Positions 33,013 to 46,190 of a stretch of 64,000 bases of DNA are shown here, one piece after another. Source of the stretch: Prosopocoilus inquinatus. Lineage: Eukaryota > Arthropoda > Insecta > Coleoptera > Lucanidae. The DNA is taken from the NCBI GenBank assembly GCA_036172665.1, contig CM069869.1, forward strand, positions 5,828,001 through 5,892,000, written 5' to 3'. A model generated the notes under the pieces. That model was not told the origin of the DNA and searched no databases. It was given only the letters and a program-made list of their open reading frames with translations. A program made the translations under genes and the position numbers. Each line of letters starts with the position of its first letter. The first letter of the stretch is position 1.

Positions 33013-34287
33013 ACCGTATGCCTTATAATGAAGAACCATACCAATCTAGCCATAGCTTACGACCAATTAATATAAGAGCTATTTAAGTAGTACTCATGCA
33101 TAAATCCTTCGTTATCCGCTACCACTTTTATTTGATTATTATGTTTGTAACGAATGGTTAAACGGTTAGCGTTTAAAGACGTTTTCTAGAGATTCTTTGC
33201 CATGCGAAGATTCTGTAACGCGCTGACATGTAATTTATTATCGCGGAAAGTATGTGATGGACATACGTAGATGAGTCAGCGAGTTAATGTAAAAAAATAG
33301 GATTCTCCGTAGGCACTGCAGGTCCAATCGCCATATAATATAATAATGCAGGGGGTTCACCGTATCTAAGCAGTGCCAAGAAGTTTGTACCTTTTCTGTA
33401 ATCTGCTTTGCTAATCGTATTGTCAAATTTATTTTGCAGTGTTTCAGTAACTAATACTTTGCTTTAATTTTTGTACAAAAATGTCACGTTTCTCTCTCCG
33501 AAAAGTATTTTGCATTTATGTCCAGTATCGTTTCCGAATTTAATTTTTTTAAATAATAATTAGGTAATGCTTGGAATTTGCTTAAAATGTTTCAAATATG
33601 TTAGGAATTTGTTAAATTTATCGTAATTTCTTAAAACCTCTGTTCATTTACATAATTTATAATGTCCTTTGGATTTGGATCTTTGAAATCCTTTATGTCG
33701 AATTTTATTCTAAAATTAATCTTAATTTTTATTAATATGTCATTTCTAAAAAGATTTCGTTCATCCCGAGAATGTTGTGTAACACGGGCGAGCGCCAAAA
33801 TCTCAATCTAGCAAGAAACAGACAAAGAGCGATTCCTTGCTAATTTCTAAACTCATCTCACAAACATTCAAACAATGGAAATGCTATTTGGACCGTTAAT
33901 GATTAATTCAAATTTGGAAAAAAAGTCAGCAAAAAGGGGGTGAAAGTAGTCGATTAATTTTTGTTTTAAGTAAGAGAGTAAAATTACTGATAGTTTCTGT
34001 CTCACTCTCGTCGTAAGGTTTGAACAAGTCAACCTCTTGTGTAAGGATTCTAATTTTCCAACACTCACAAATACAATAAATTAGAAGGTAAAACGTAATA
34101 TGTTGCAAAACCCTAACTCCAAACAAAACACGTGCAAGGCCAGTCTTGAAGAATAGCATCGCGTTATCTATAAATTCTTGGAACTTTGCTACATTTTGCG
34201 CCGTGTAAACGGAAAGCAAGCAAGCTCACGTCTGCAAGATAATTACTGCGCAATGGGTGGAAATTCTCCATGCGTTTGCGATGAAAT
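33013..34287. other. No gene recognised
   Basis: AT-rich. Overlapping minus-strand frames at 33868-34219 have no domain that I recognise. Confidence 0.4.
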
Positions 34288-34913
34288 TTGATGATGATGA
34301 AATTTGGTAAACGGTATCATTGTTTTTCGAAGTATTCGCCTTTGACGTCAATAGACTTTTGCATACGCTCGAACCAATTTCTAAAGCACATTTTCTACTC
34401 TAAAGATGGTACCTCTGAAACCAGTCTCCGGAATGTTTCAACCGCTGCTTCAGCCGACGAAAATCTCTCACCACGCATTTTATTTTTGATATTTGGGAAC
34501 AAAAAGAAACCATTAAGTGATAAATCAGGTGAATATGGACAATGAGTCATTAATTCAACATTTTTGTCGGACAAAAAATCTACTGTTTAACGGGCTGAGT
34601 GAGAGCTGGCGATGTCATGATGGAGAATAATTCGTCGATTTCGATTGTTTCTTCTTATTTGATCGATAACTTCCGACAAACAAATTGTAGTATACCAATC
34701 AGCATTCACGATTTTTCGATCCTCTAAAGCCACGGTTGCTAAATGTCCAGTTAATCTAAAGAAACAAGCAATAATTTGCCTTTCAGCGCTGCGTGAACGG
34801 ACAGCTTTTGTTGGTTTTGGTTCATTTTGAAATACTCAAACGGTAGGTTGTTGTTTACTTTCTGACTGGTACGAATAGATCCACGTTTCGTCACCAGTAA
34901 CGATGTTATAAAG
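34288..34913 (-). mobile_element. mariner copy 3, both ends missing
   Basis: It matches the family from GAAATTTGGTAAACGGTATC (34298) to CGTCACCAGTAACGATGTTA (34912) but has neither terminal inverted repeat; a GATGAT run abuts the left edge. Transposase fragments include SLNDFFLFP-region sequence near 34500 and DETWIYSYQSES at about 34880. Multiple substitutions and stops make it the most decayed copy of the four. Confidence 0.88.
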
Positions 34914-36738
34914 CAGTGAGCATAATGTAAATGTACGAATAGCGAATTTCATTTGGTATGCTGCTAAGACATTAATTAATCTACGAACATAAGTTGCTGA
35001 AATCTGAAAACTTAAGTCACACACATGCCAACAAATAAAAAATCTAATTATTTTGTTATTGGTTTAATTACGAATTCCTAACTTTGTCCTGTATTAATTA
35101 GAATTAAAATCGCACAAGTCATTACATAAAAATGCTCGTTACGATTATTTATAAGCAGGTCGCTATCGTTTTTTGCGAAAATATGTGGCGCCTGGAGATT
35201 ACTGAAGTTATGATTCAGTATTTGTACACCACGATGATTATTACTATTACCTTTTTTTAAATCTAATTCGAACAGTAGGTGTGTGCAGGTAGATAATTTC
35301 GAACGACAAATTTGGCGTACACCTAACTTTCTCTGCGGATAAGTCGAGCCGACATCCTAAAACTTACCCAACACACCTTATACAACAAGAAAACGTGACA
35401 CCAGCGCGAATAAGACAATCCGTAAATCGATTACATAACTTCTCCTCCAACCTACACATACCTACCAGGCTGTTGTTATTATCACCATCATCATATCATC
35501 AGTATCACCGACGTGGTCGTCATTAAATGAAAATGTCAGTCGTTTGACTTCTTCGTCACGCTCTGCTCCCGCCTCAACTTCCTTTATTTTATTTTTCCGC
35601 AACAGATACTACCTACCTATGTAAGTACCTACCAGACGAAGACCAAGACTGATGCGTGCAACTTGTGAATAGAAAGTTTGCTTTTTATTGGGCGAGTGGT
35701 AAGTGTGTCAATGCCATCCGTGTTATGCAACGTTCTGATTTGCTTTCTGCGGTTGCGAATAAATCACGTTGCGTTCGATTTATCTATTTATTTATTCTTT
35801 TTTTTTTTGAGCGAAAACGAAATCGGAAATTTATCTGTCCCGTGCATTTAGAAAAGACGTTGCGAAATTTTGTGAGCAATTTCTGAAACGCTGTGACGTT
35901 TCGACTGCTTTTACCGCCTTCCACCACAATAAAACGAATTTCACGCGACGTAATCAGAAAAACTTTTGGCGATTTTGCGAAAAGTCAAAAGGAGAAAGCG
36001 AAAATTTATGACACAACATCGAAGTATACTGCAACACAGCTGATTTTAAGTCACGGTGGATATATAATTATTGGTGATACAACGCGCGACGGCTCGTTCG
36101 GTACGGGCACAGGAACGTAAGATCAATGTGAGAGAGAGATAGATAAGGAAATCTATGTTCGGTGAGTCAAAAGTGTTTGCGCCCAGACCATGACATTACA
36201 TCTCGTACCCATGGAACACACAAAAACACAAACGCTGGACTCTATCGGCGAAAGAGATTATAAATATTTTTAAAGAAAAATTTACCTTTTCTTCCAAGAA
36301 ACTCATAAAACACAAGCGCTGGTCTCTATCCATGAAAGAGATTATAAATATTTTTAAAGAAATAATAAATACTGCTAAGAAATCTGAATTAAATTTCATA
36401 AAGTACAGGCAGCATGGAAGAAATAGTCAAAAACTACCAAACTACCCACTTGCTACCCCCTGAATGAAATTACGTTACCTCCTGATTAATTGACTGAAAC
36501 GGTGGCAAGTTAGCACTGACGAAGACTATCAGCCGACCTGAGCGAACTCCGATGAAGATGGGCTGGGTTGAGTGGCAAGGGTGCCAGGGAGTTTGAACTC
36601 AGTTGATTACTAAACCACTGCGGAACCGCCTCCCAGAGTTCACAGCGTACGCCAAAATTTCGGAAAACTTTCTGGGGAACTTTCCACTGGGCCATCCAAA
36701 ATAATTATGTCGTCGCAGCAAAATAAAGATTGTACTTA
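34914..36738. other. No gene supported
   Basis: Frames at 35656-35886 and 35893-36120 have no motif that I know. Around 35470-35520 there is a short CATCAT/TCACC-rich stretch. A tandem duplication at 36222-36365 is listed separately. Confidence 0.4.
36222..36365. repeat. Tandem duplication, period about 84 bp
   Basis: AACGCTGGACTCTATCGGCG with AAAGAGATTATAAATATTTT downstream (from 36231) recurs as AGCGCTGGTCTCTATCCATG with the same downstream block (from 36315). Two copies, second incomplete. Confidence 0.7.
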
Positions 36739-36871
36739 TGCCCGATTTCTTCACCTCCTGATAAATTTATCTGCCAGGTGAAGAAACTTCCTTGGAAACC
36801 ATTGTATCAATAATAGTTTCCGACGACACTACCTGGCAGATAAATTTATTCGTAGGTGAAGAAATCGGGTC
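36739..36871. mobile_element. 133-bp Harbinger-type MITE
   Basis: TGCCCGATTTCTTCACCTCC is mirrored at the right end (GAAGAAATCGGGTC), arms about 40 bp with ATAAATTTATCTGCCAGGT in both. TTA flanks it at 36736-36738 and 36872-36874, as expected for PIF/Harbinger insertions. Confidence 0.75.
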
Positions 36872-37866
36872 TTAAACGTATATTAAACTCAGATATAGAA
36901 AGGGCTAACTTAATGTACATACATGTGCGCATATCTGCGTTATATGCGAACATGCATTAATAAAAGAACATATAATTAAAATAGTACGTTAATTATGATT
37001 TGCCAAAGTTCGAAAGGGCTGTTCTTAATCGATTGTCAGACATAACCAACGGTCATGTAGTAGCGCCATCACTCGTCGGCGCGTTGAATGTTGTTTACGT
37101 CAAGTGTTGTCAACAACTGGATGATGTCGGTGATTTTTGCAAAGGACACGCTGTTGCTCAGCTGTGATCTCACGTATCGAACTTGATGGGCCCGAACAGA
37201 TTCGCCGCAAAAATAGGGAAACGGTAAACAGGAAAGAAGTAGCGAAGAAAAGAAGCGCAGCCAAAAAAAGAAGCGGTTTCCTCTGTCGAAACAAAGAAAT
37301 CGAATGTAAACAGGGGTCGCTCCAATTGCGCCATTGAAACAAAGAAATCGAGTATAAGCAGGGGTCGTTCCAACGGCGTCAATTATTTACCTTCCTATCT
37401 GAAGTAGAAACGGGTTATATGCTCGGTAAAATTTGCTTAAAACAAATCAAATTGTACACAAGGGACAAAGGATTCCAGCAACGCTGTATTTAAATAAGCT
37501 GAAACTAGCAACAATTGACGAGAAATGTTCGCAATATCTCTACCTTTTGATAACGAAATGCACAGTGAAGCTTAGAGAAAGTTACCGGAAGCGAATTACG
37601 AACAATGCAACGTGGCTACCAATCAGAACGCAGGAACCTTTAAGATCCAATAGAAACCGTGATGTCAAATGGCGCTAAACAAAGAAGTAGTGTTACCACC
37701 TTACACGAGTTTGTTAGTTGGGAGGTGGCCTTCAATTAGTACCCCGTCAACCAAAAAAAGATGTCGTTCGTAATGGGTAGACATTTTTCAAAACTTTGTA
37801 TAAAATAATTCATTTGAGTGTGTGAAAAAATTTTTGTCAAAAATAAAATTATTATTTTTCTAGAAA
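36872..37866. other. No gene; short tandem duplication
   Basis: GAAACAAAGAAATCGAATGT at 37288 recurs at 37336 as GAAACAAAGAAATCGAGTAT, a 48-bp period over about 96 bp. The overlapping frames (37100-37382) arise from this. Nothing else is recognised. Confidence 0.45.
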
Positions 37867-40616
37867 AGGAGTTTCCAACTAGGTCGGTATCGACCCCTTG
37901 TGGGTCGATGAACCTATAAGGTTCGGCCGGGGATCGATGAATTTCTAGGAGTCTTTTAGGAGGGCGACGTCTGAATAATTTATTTAAAAGAATTAGAAAA
38001 TTTGCAAATAAATAAATTTGATTTAAACGTTGGTAGAGCGACGAATATAGAAAACGGGACACTATTTTTTTCCTCGACAGCTTTAATTGGCATTTCTGCG
38101 TTTAAGCTATTATAATGTCATAATAATCACACTTCACAATTTCAATAAAGCTTTTTGTAAATAAGCACACTTTAATAAGTATAATGAAAGTTAAAAAATA
38201 ATAATCAGTATTAAAACAGATACAATAATTGTCCTTAACTTGCTACCAGCATCACACAGTAATTAAATTAACTCGAATAAAATAAGAAAAAGAAGACGAT
38301 CGGTGATTATCAAACTAAAAATAAAGTACCGTCAATGAAGTTAGGACGAAAATAAAAATATATAAAAATAAAAAATACAGAAGGAAGACGATCATTTAAT
38401 AAAAAAAATTCAAATTCAAAAATCAAAATTTAATCATATTAAATAAAACCAAACAAAAGAACAGAATTAAAATAAAATGAATTCAAATCGTAAAAAATAA
38501 CAAATCATCCCAAACAAAGAAAAAAACGAAAAATAAAAAATGGTCTCAATTCGAGCATATGAAAAGACAACAATAAAAGTCTGTCACTTGATAATTAAAA
38601 AATAAAAATATTGTATCAAATAAAACCGAACAAGAGACAAAACAAAAAAATGGTTAGTTGAAAAAAATAAACAATCATATTAAATAAAACCATACAAAAG
38701 AAAAAACAAAAGAATCAAATAAAAATTATACATACATAATAAAATATAAATAAAATAATAAAATAAAATCAAACAGAGCGTATGAAAAGAAAACAAAAAT
38801 GTCTATTAATTCATAATTAAATATAAAAAAACTATTTCAAATAAAATAAAAAAGCGAAAATTAAAATACAAAATAAAATAAACTCAAATCGAGCATATGA
38901 AAAAGAAAACAAAAGTCTGTCAATTGATAATTAGAAAATAAAAAATCATACCAAATAAAACCATATAAAGAAAAAACCAAAAAGAAAAAATGGTCAATCG
39001 ATAGAATTAAAGTGTAATTAATATAAAATGAACTCAATTCGAGTGTATGGAGAAAAACAATAAAAGTTTGTCAACTGATAACTAAAAAATAAAAAAAAGT
39101 CATATCAAATAAAACCAAATAAAAGAAAAAGCAAAAAGCAAAAAATGGTGAATTGAAAACGATCAATCGACAGCACAGCAAAAGAAAACGAAAAACTGTA
39201 TCAATACATAATAAAAAAATGAAGTCATACCAAATAAAACCAAACAAAAGAAGAAAAAAAAACAAAGCAAAAAATTGTCAATTGAAAGCGATCAATTGAC
39301 AGAATTAAAACGTAAAATAAAATAAACTTAAATGGAACATATGAAAAGAAAACAAAAAAGTGTCAATTCATAATTAAAAAAAAAATCATATTAAATAAAA
39401 CCAAACAAAAGAAAAAACAAAAGAATCAAATAAAAATTATATATACATATAAAACTAACAATAAGTCAATTTGATTTAAAAATTGACGAAACTGACGAAT
39501 GATGAATGACCCCCCTTTTGTTAAAATCAGTTTCCTTTTTGTTTATTTATAGTTGGATAGGCTATGAAATAGGAAAAGACTTTAGATCGAGCTAAAAATA
39601 CTGTTTTATTTACCTTGCATATTATCACGAGCAAGAACTGTACCGAAACAATATTTCCTTTACAATTCGAATATTTTATTGAATGTGTATGAGACTTACA
39701 ATGTCGAATACCATTAAAACAGCAAGACTGTGCCAAAACATTTTTGAGACCTTACTTTATAGTGACATAAAAGTTTTATTGTTATATTTGCTTTCGAAAA
39801 CAATACAACGAGTTTTTTGTTTTATGTGCCCCCATATTTTGGCCCATGAACAAAATTACTAAGAATTTTTTTTTCTGCAAAAATTAGTACCTATTCGAAA
39901 CAATCCTTACTCGTGGCGAATTATTTCTTAATTAAAATTTTAACCATTAAATATTAAAGAAAAAAGATAAATGAACAATAAAATAAAGTCAAATCGCATA
40001 GAATAGGGAAAACAAAATCGACGATCAATCGACGGGATTAAGATGTAAAACAAAATCAAATCGAGCAAATAAAAAAAATACAAAAACAAAAGACGATCAA
40101 TTGATAACTTAAAAATCATATCAAATATAGTAAAACAAATGAAAAAGAAAACAGAAACAAAACAACAACAAAAACAAATTATATGAAAACGAATAAAGGA
40201 AAGACAAATGTCGTATGAATTAATTGCATTAAACAAACTGAATTAAATGAAGTCAAAGAAGGAAAAAAAAACAAAAAACTGTCGATAATGAAGATAATAC
40301 GAAAGTGAAAATTCCATAACACAAATAATAACTGTAAGTCAAATCGAATTAAAAACTTTGATGAATGTTGAACGAAAGAAAAGTTTGAACAAAAGAAAAA
40401 ATGGAGGGAAACAAACTGATATGATTTAAATACAAAATAAAATCAAACTGAATCAACAAAATACGATCGGCTTGTTATTGAAAGAAAAAAATGAAATAAA
40501 GTCAAAGAGTACATCTCTATCTTAAGAATATTCATTAATTTTGAAAGGGGTCGAAGGAAATTTTGATTTCTTTATAAGGGAGTCAGTCATTTCTCAGAAG
40601 TGGTTGGGAACTTCTG
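37867..40616 (+). mobile_element. A-rich element with hAT-like ends (copy 1)
   Basis: The left end AGGAGTTTCCAACTAGG is followed by GGGTCGATGAACC and CTAGGAGTCTTTTAGGAGG, the same subterminal order as at 60432 and (inverted) at 6004. The right end, read inverted from 40616, starts CAGAAGTTCCCAACCACTTC. Between them 38280-40500 is very A-rich with a recurring degenerate unit: GAGCATATGAAAAG, GTCAATTGATAATTA, ATCAAATAAAACCAAAC, repeated at irregular spacing (for example 38554, 38777, 38892, 39037, 39336). No transposase and no clear 8-bp duplication. Minus-strand frames here are phenylalanine-rich artefacts. Confidence 0.55.
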
Positions 40617-42479
40617 AGGCGGACCAAAAGAATTCTATTTAGGAAGAAAGTAGAAGATTTTGAAGTTGTAAAAAAAATACGGGATACATAATAGAAACAA
40701 TTAAATAAACCAATAAAAAATGATTTTTCTCATTTTTAAGGGTTTCCGCACACTAACGCGGACGATGGGAACGGGTGCTAAATATATTCCGCCATAATAT
40801 ATGTTCAGCAACCTACCGCGCCGTTCCGTGTTGGTGTGCGTAACCCTTTAACACAAATTTCTCTCATTTTTCCCAGGATGCGTGTTTGCACACTCGACGG
40901 AAAACTATTTCTAAGATAATTTTCACAACGGCACTACGTGCTCGGCATGTTCAGTAATGAATGTTTAGCAATGGACCGCGTAAAATTGCGAGCACGTCGG
41001 CATTATCATATAATACAATTAAAGTTGTTATTAATTCCGCCGATGTGGGAAGAGAAACACACATAATTACAACGCAGAACAAGGAAACGGATATACCTAT
41101 TTTAACTGCCTACGGTACGTGCACGGTATACACTACTTCCTCGCCGATATCTCCTCCTCAGAGCTTACGTAATTGAGCGATTAAGTTGCACGTGAATTAT
41201 TTAGCGCTGCAACTAAATCCGGTCAGAAAGCAAGCAGGAGATGCAGTCAGCCTTCTTCGTTGCGTAATAACACTTATGAATTGCAAAACGTGCATGTGCA
41301 ATAAAATATGTTTGCTTCTTATTAATGGTCATAATATTTAATGTTATCGTACTTTCGTTTGCTAACGAATGACTTCATTAGGAATGGAAAATATCTTGTA
41401 CATACTGTGTATGAGGAATCTATTACATACAATTAAATAAGATTATTTAAACCAACTTGTTTCACATAAATAATATCGTTTTCATTTGACCAATTCGCAT
41501 TTTCAATAACTATCGGAATTAGAATTTGAATAAAAGTGAGATACTGTCTGATTAAATAACAAGTATCAAAAGAAAGAAACATTTATACTAATTGCATTCA
41601 GAGTATCTTCATCTTATTTTATTAGATGAGGTTAAACAATATGTAGATACTCTGAGTTTAAGCAGTGAAAACGCAGTTATTAGATAGATCAAATAGATTA
41701 TTATGGAGTATATCAAGATACAATAATGTTGAAAACAAATAATACAAAAAAATATGTGTTTTTGCTTGAAAATATTTCGGAATCACAAAGTTCCAAAACG
41801 CTGCTTAGTAAAATAATTCCAAAAAATTTAGTATTATGATGACAGAGTATTATCTACGTATACCTTAACATGTGAGATTGTTGTACTTCAAGTAAACATA
41901 CTGCACCAATTATTAAGCATACCAGAACTGTATGAGATGAATATTAATATGTAAAATGGCAAGGCGACAGCAATTACACATCGAAAGTCGAACAAGGATT
42001 TGCGGCGCTAGTATGAAAGTGTCAAAGAGCAGGTGGAGCTGTAAACTGGATAACTACGAAACCTAAAAGTATATTCGGTTCTTATACCAAGAAAATCTCC
42101 AAAGGCTGAAATCAAAAATATCAACAACTTTGGAATTTTTGTAACGAAAAAGAATATTTTGCTTGAATATCTCTTTGCTTTCAACATAACTCTTTTTCAC
42201 GGAAGCTGTAGGTGCAGTTGCCAGTCCCCACCTACACTGGAACACCCGGTATAACAAATGCATAAATTATTTATTTTAGTATAGTTCATTTTTCAACCGG
42301 GGCCTTGTCTATTTTTAATTACTTCCTTTAATATTTTAAAGATCGTTCTTCAATACTTTTATCACCCTTTTCTGATTCATCTAAGATGATGAACTGACAG
42401 ATGGAAGAGGTTAGTTATGCAGTCCTTTGAAATATTCCTTCCGTATTGTTAGAGCTTTAAAGCTCAAAGCTACTGCTGA
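40617..42479. other. No gene recognised
   Basis: 40740-41240 has mixed composition with CpGs and a 71-codon frame (40961-41176) of no known family. The rest is AT-rich. Possibly single-copy DNA. Confidence 0.4.
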
Positions 42480-43390
42480 TTTCCCATATTTATTTTTTAG
42501 TCCTTTTATTTTTTAAGTCATTTATTTTGTTGATAACTTTTTTTTGAGTTATAATTTTTCTTTTCTTTTTCGATTTCTTGTAATATAGGAGTACTTTTTA
42601 TCCAGGTTTGTGCTTTGTTCTCCCTATAAAATTTGTTAAATTCGCTTCTTTTCCTTCATATTAGTTACACCTTTTGGTTTATTAGATTGCAACCATTTTT
42701 TTTAATTCTGATTTCTTCTCGGTATAATCGCTGCATTCAACATACCACCATCCATTACTCTGCTGTGCTGTACTTTGTCTTCGTTCAATATTATTTAGCT
42801 GCTCTACATTCCAGTTCCTCCTTTTTCTTTGTTTCTCAGCTGCCATTAATGTTAGTTTCAGTGCTGCTGTAATCATGAAATGGTCCAAGTCAACATTCAT
42901 ACCTCTGTAGTATTTTACATTATGAACTTTGCTTTTCTTTTTTGTTTATTAGGATATGGTCAATTTGATTACCGTATTTTTGACCTGGTGCCATCCATGT
43001 TACTTCGTGCTATGTTCAAATTTTGTACTTACTATCACCATCGCTGCTATTGATACTAGGTTACAGTCTCTGGCCATTGTCATTTGTTGTTTATTTCCAT
43101 GCGACTGATCTTAAGAAGTTTTCCTCTCCCATTTTCACGTTGAAAGCACCTGACAGACAAGAACATTGTATCTTCTTTTTGTGTTTGGTCATAAAAACCT
43201 TAATTCTTCATACAGTTGATCTTTCGCTTCGTCTTTTGCCATTTCTTTTGCTGCGTATACGTTCACTACAGATATCTTGAAGCGTTGCTTTCGCTCTTCA
43301 GTGATCACCAAATCGTCCTCAAAATGGACTTTCAGGAAAGTGTTTTTTTTTTGCATCACATAAGTAGATGTAAATCAGTGTCCACGGAGT
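42480..43390 (-). pseudogene. LINE APE-endonuclease remnant (RTE-like)
   Basis: On the minus strand, about 43300-42905 is a stop-ridden endonuclease: VVNVYAAKEMAKDEAKDQLY, then WMAPGQKYGNQIDHILINK, corresponding to the NQIDHILI motif of APE-type LINE endonucleases. The frame 42900-42682 continues with VDLDHFMITAALKL (the SDH motif is changed to LDH) and a lysine/arginine-rich linker. The catalytic GDFN segment is mutated beyond reading. No RT part is attached. The clade is unresolved; it resembles the LINEs at 51890 and 54116. Confidence 0.7.
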
Positions 43391-43485
43391 TACTTACGTA
43401 ACTATTCATAGGTATAATAAATTTAAGTTTTTGTGTAGGCTTGTATAAGTGAAGGTTAAGGAAACTTTTCATTAAATAAAATAAT

Positions 43486-43930
43486 TGTTCTGCTATTTTG
43501 GACCCAGGCATATTTGTGTACTCCAGAATTTTTACTATCTTTGGAGTGCCTCAGGGTTCCAATGTTGAGCCTCTTCTTTCCAACTTATTTATCATATCTT
43601 CTAACCTCGTTTCCTTCTTCAGTCTTAGCGTATCCAGATACCTTAAAATTTATCACGAACTTCGTAGCCATTTGGACCTGGATTATCTGCAAAACAGTTT
43701 CAATGTTTTATCGCTAATCGGTGTAGTGTTAATACACTTACATATACTTACAAAGGAGTTGAGGCCTATAATATCAAATCTAATCAAATCAAATTTTAAT
43801 GATTCTTTTCGACTCCTTAGTTCGATCCAAATTAGAATATACCGCCATTTTATGCAGTTAATCAGCAAATGGTGAAAAGAGTTCAGAAACGCATTTTGAA
43901 GTTCTTGTCGTTTAAAATTACTTACACACA
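43486..43930 (+). pseudogene. LINE reverse transcriptase fragment, heavily degraded
   Basis: GVPQGSNVEPLLSNLFI at 43536-43590 matches the RT motif GVPQGSNLGPLL of the two Jockey/CR1-group copies. Downstream, LIKSNFNDSFRLLSSIQIR and VQKRILKFLSF recall thumb segments in different frames. The YADD box is not readable. It stops just before mariner copy 4 at 43973. Confidence 0.65.
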
Positions 43931-43972
43931 CACTTATGTATGTCTATGGCTTAGAATGTTTCAATGCTCCTA

Positions 43973-45263
43973 CCTGAGCTGCTGGAAAAGTTTCTGGAAA
44001 CGGTATGAAAAAGCGCATATGAAATTTGGTAAACGGTATCATTGTTTTCCGAAGTATTCACCTTTGACGTCAATACACTTTTCCATACGCTCGAACCAAT
44101 TTCTAAAGCACGTTTTGCACTCTAAAGATGGTACCTCAGAAACCAGTGTCCGGATTGTTTCAACCGCTGCTTCAGCCGACGAAAATCGCTCACCACGCAT
44201 TTTATTTTTGACATTTGGGAAGAAAGAGAAATCAATAGGTGATAAATCATGTCAATATGGACAATGAGTCATTAATTCAACATTTTTGTTGGACAAAAAT
44301 TCAACTATTTGACGGGTTGAGTGAGAGCTGGCGTTGTCATGATGGAGAATAATTCGTCGATTTCGATTGTTTCTTCTTATTTGATCGATGGCTTCCGGCA
44401 AACAAATTGTAGTATACCAATCAGCAATAACGGTTTCTCGATCCTCTAAAGCCACGGTAGCTACATGTCCAGTTAAACCAAAGAAACAAGCAATCATTTG
44501 CTTCACAGCACTGCGTGAACGGACAACTTTTGTTGGTTTTGGTTCATTTTTAAATACCCAAACGGTAGGTTGTTGTTTACTTTCTGGCTCGTACGAATAG
44601 ATCCACGTTTCGTCACCAATAACGATGTTATAAACTAAATTTGAACGACCTCCATTGAATTTCTTGAGCATTTCTTCGCACCATTTGACACGACCCTGCT
44701 TTTGCGCTTCTGTTAAATTGTGTGGGATCCAACGACTGCAAAGCTTTCGTACGTTCAAATGATCATGCAAAATCTGGTGTATTGCTTTCATGTCAATGTT
44801 TAAGGATGCTTGAATCTCACGGTATCTCACATGTCGATCTCGCTCAAGCATTTCACGCACAGCATCTACATTAGTTGCAACAACAGATGTTGATGGACGA
44901 CCTTCACGAAATTCGTCACTGAGAGAGGTACGTCCACGCTGGAATTCGGCAAACCAATTACAAACACTGCTCTTTCATGGTGCTTCATCTCCAAAAGCCA
45001 AATGAATCCGATCGAGGCATTGTTTTGGCGTTAGACCACATTTGAAATCGTAAAATATCATGGCATGAAAATTTTCACGCGAGATTTCCATTTTTCACAA
45101 AACTACTTTTTCTCAAATGCTGTACAAATAAAACTAGTTCACTGGGATGGGAACTGTCAATAGAATTATAGGCGAAAAACGTCAATTTCTTCAAATATGA
45201 CAGTTGATAAACGCTAAGAATTCTAGACCTACTAGATTCCAGAAAATTTTCCAGCAGCCCACG
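43973..45263 (-). mobile_element. mariner copy 4, full length
   Basis: Complete element of 1291 bp, bounded by TA at 43971-43972 and 45264-45265. The 5' end (in transposase sense) is CGTGGGCTGCTGGAAAAT; the other end has drifted to CCTGAGCTGCTGGAAAAG. It serves as reference for copies 1-3. The transposase gene inside is listed separately. Confidence 0.93.
44039..45091 (-). pseudogene. mariner transposase, two nonsense codons, DD34D
   Basis: Transposases of this family cut and paste the element at TA dinucleotides. From ATG 45091-45089 (MEISRENFHAMIFYDF) to the stop at 44041-44039 there are 350 codons without a frameshift, which is the usual mariner length. TGA interrupts codon 39 (44977-44975) and codon 280 (44254-44252). 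The N-terminal helix-turn-helix part is present; RWIPHNLTEAQ marks the linker. Catalytic residues are Asp in IGDETWIY, Asp in HHDNASSHS and the third Asp in LSPIDFSFF, 34 residues after the second. The C-terminus is VKGEYFGKQ. All three Asp remain, so only the two stops visibly inactivate it. The GEYF ending suggests the mellifera-like group, unconfirmed. Confidence 0.93.
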
Positions 45264-45265
45264 TA

Positions 45266-45894
45266 GGGAGGTTATTAGTGGAGTTTTCATGGAGAAACTT
45301 GTTAACAACAGGATTTGTGTTGTTAACATCTATGCTCCCAGACTCACCGTTAGAAAGAGAAACAGAAATCTATTCGCTGTTAAGAAATCTAGAGACATCA
45401 CATTGGTCCTAGATTTTTAGAGCACCTACTGTTCACTTCTCTGTTAATGACAATAAGTTGTTTAATGGTTTAATGATGTTTTTCTATTAATTATTTTAAA
45501 AAAGTATATTTCCATTATTATTGTTAGTGGCTTTCAACTTTTGTATTATACAATATTATGTAATAATTAAAGAGGGACCTGATTAGGTAAAGAAACAACG
45601 CATTTATTTTAGTCAAACATTAGAGAAATTACTGTTCCAGGGCGACTAGAAGGAGGATGTTCGGTTCTAATTCCCCGGCAAATCCTAGAAGTGTAACATA
45701 AAATGAAAATAAAAATGATCGTTCTTTATTTTGTTGAAAACAATACACATACAGAGTGTATCAGAAAAGTGTACAAATCCTATCTGAAATTTATTTAGTC
45801 TAAAGTCCTTCTACAAACTAAATCAATTGCGTACATTGTAAGCAAGTTTAAGATTTTTTATTTTTTTGCTGATACTATCAAACTTAGATAATTA
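45266..45894. other. No gene recognised
   Basis: AT-rich, with no repeat ends that I can pair. The end of the window's LINE fragment begins at 45895. Confidence 0.4.
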
Positions 45895-46190
45895 ATTTTT
45901 GCAAATTAGAGTCTATTTTGAACAGACCATTGTTGAAGTTTTGTTAACACAACATCACTGTCTGTACTATTAATAAGTACGGAGGTATCGTCCGCATACA
46001 TTATCGTGAAATGCCCGCTCATATAAGTTGGGAGGTTATTTACATAAAGAAGAAACAGCGTAGGGCCCAATACGGAGACCGGCGGTACACCCAGTTGGGG
46101 ATCCAATTTCTCAGATACTTATTTTCTACGCACATAATTAGAATCATATAATAGTTCGACGTATTGGGCTCTACCTTGCAAGAAAGAAGC
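45895..46190 (-). pseudogene. LINE reverse transcriptase palm fragment
   Basis: The minus-strand frame 46106-45906 contains GVPPVSVLGPTLFLLYVNNL, a mutated GVPQGSVLGP motif, and MYADDTSVLINST with the catalytic YADD intact. Upstream, in about 46190-46107, QGRAQYVELL-like sequence continues the RT. Everything else of the element is missing. The TSVL after YADD matches the LINE at 17186 rather than the KIFR type. Confidence 0.85.

Noticed and set aside
35656..36120. Two adjacent plus-strand frames as a small gene
   Set aside because: Different frames, no domain, and composition typical of chance frames.
38280..40260. Phenylalanine-rich minus-strand frames as membrane proteins
   Set aside because: Produced by A-rich repeats on the plus strand; frames start and stop with repeat units.
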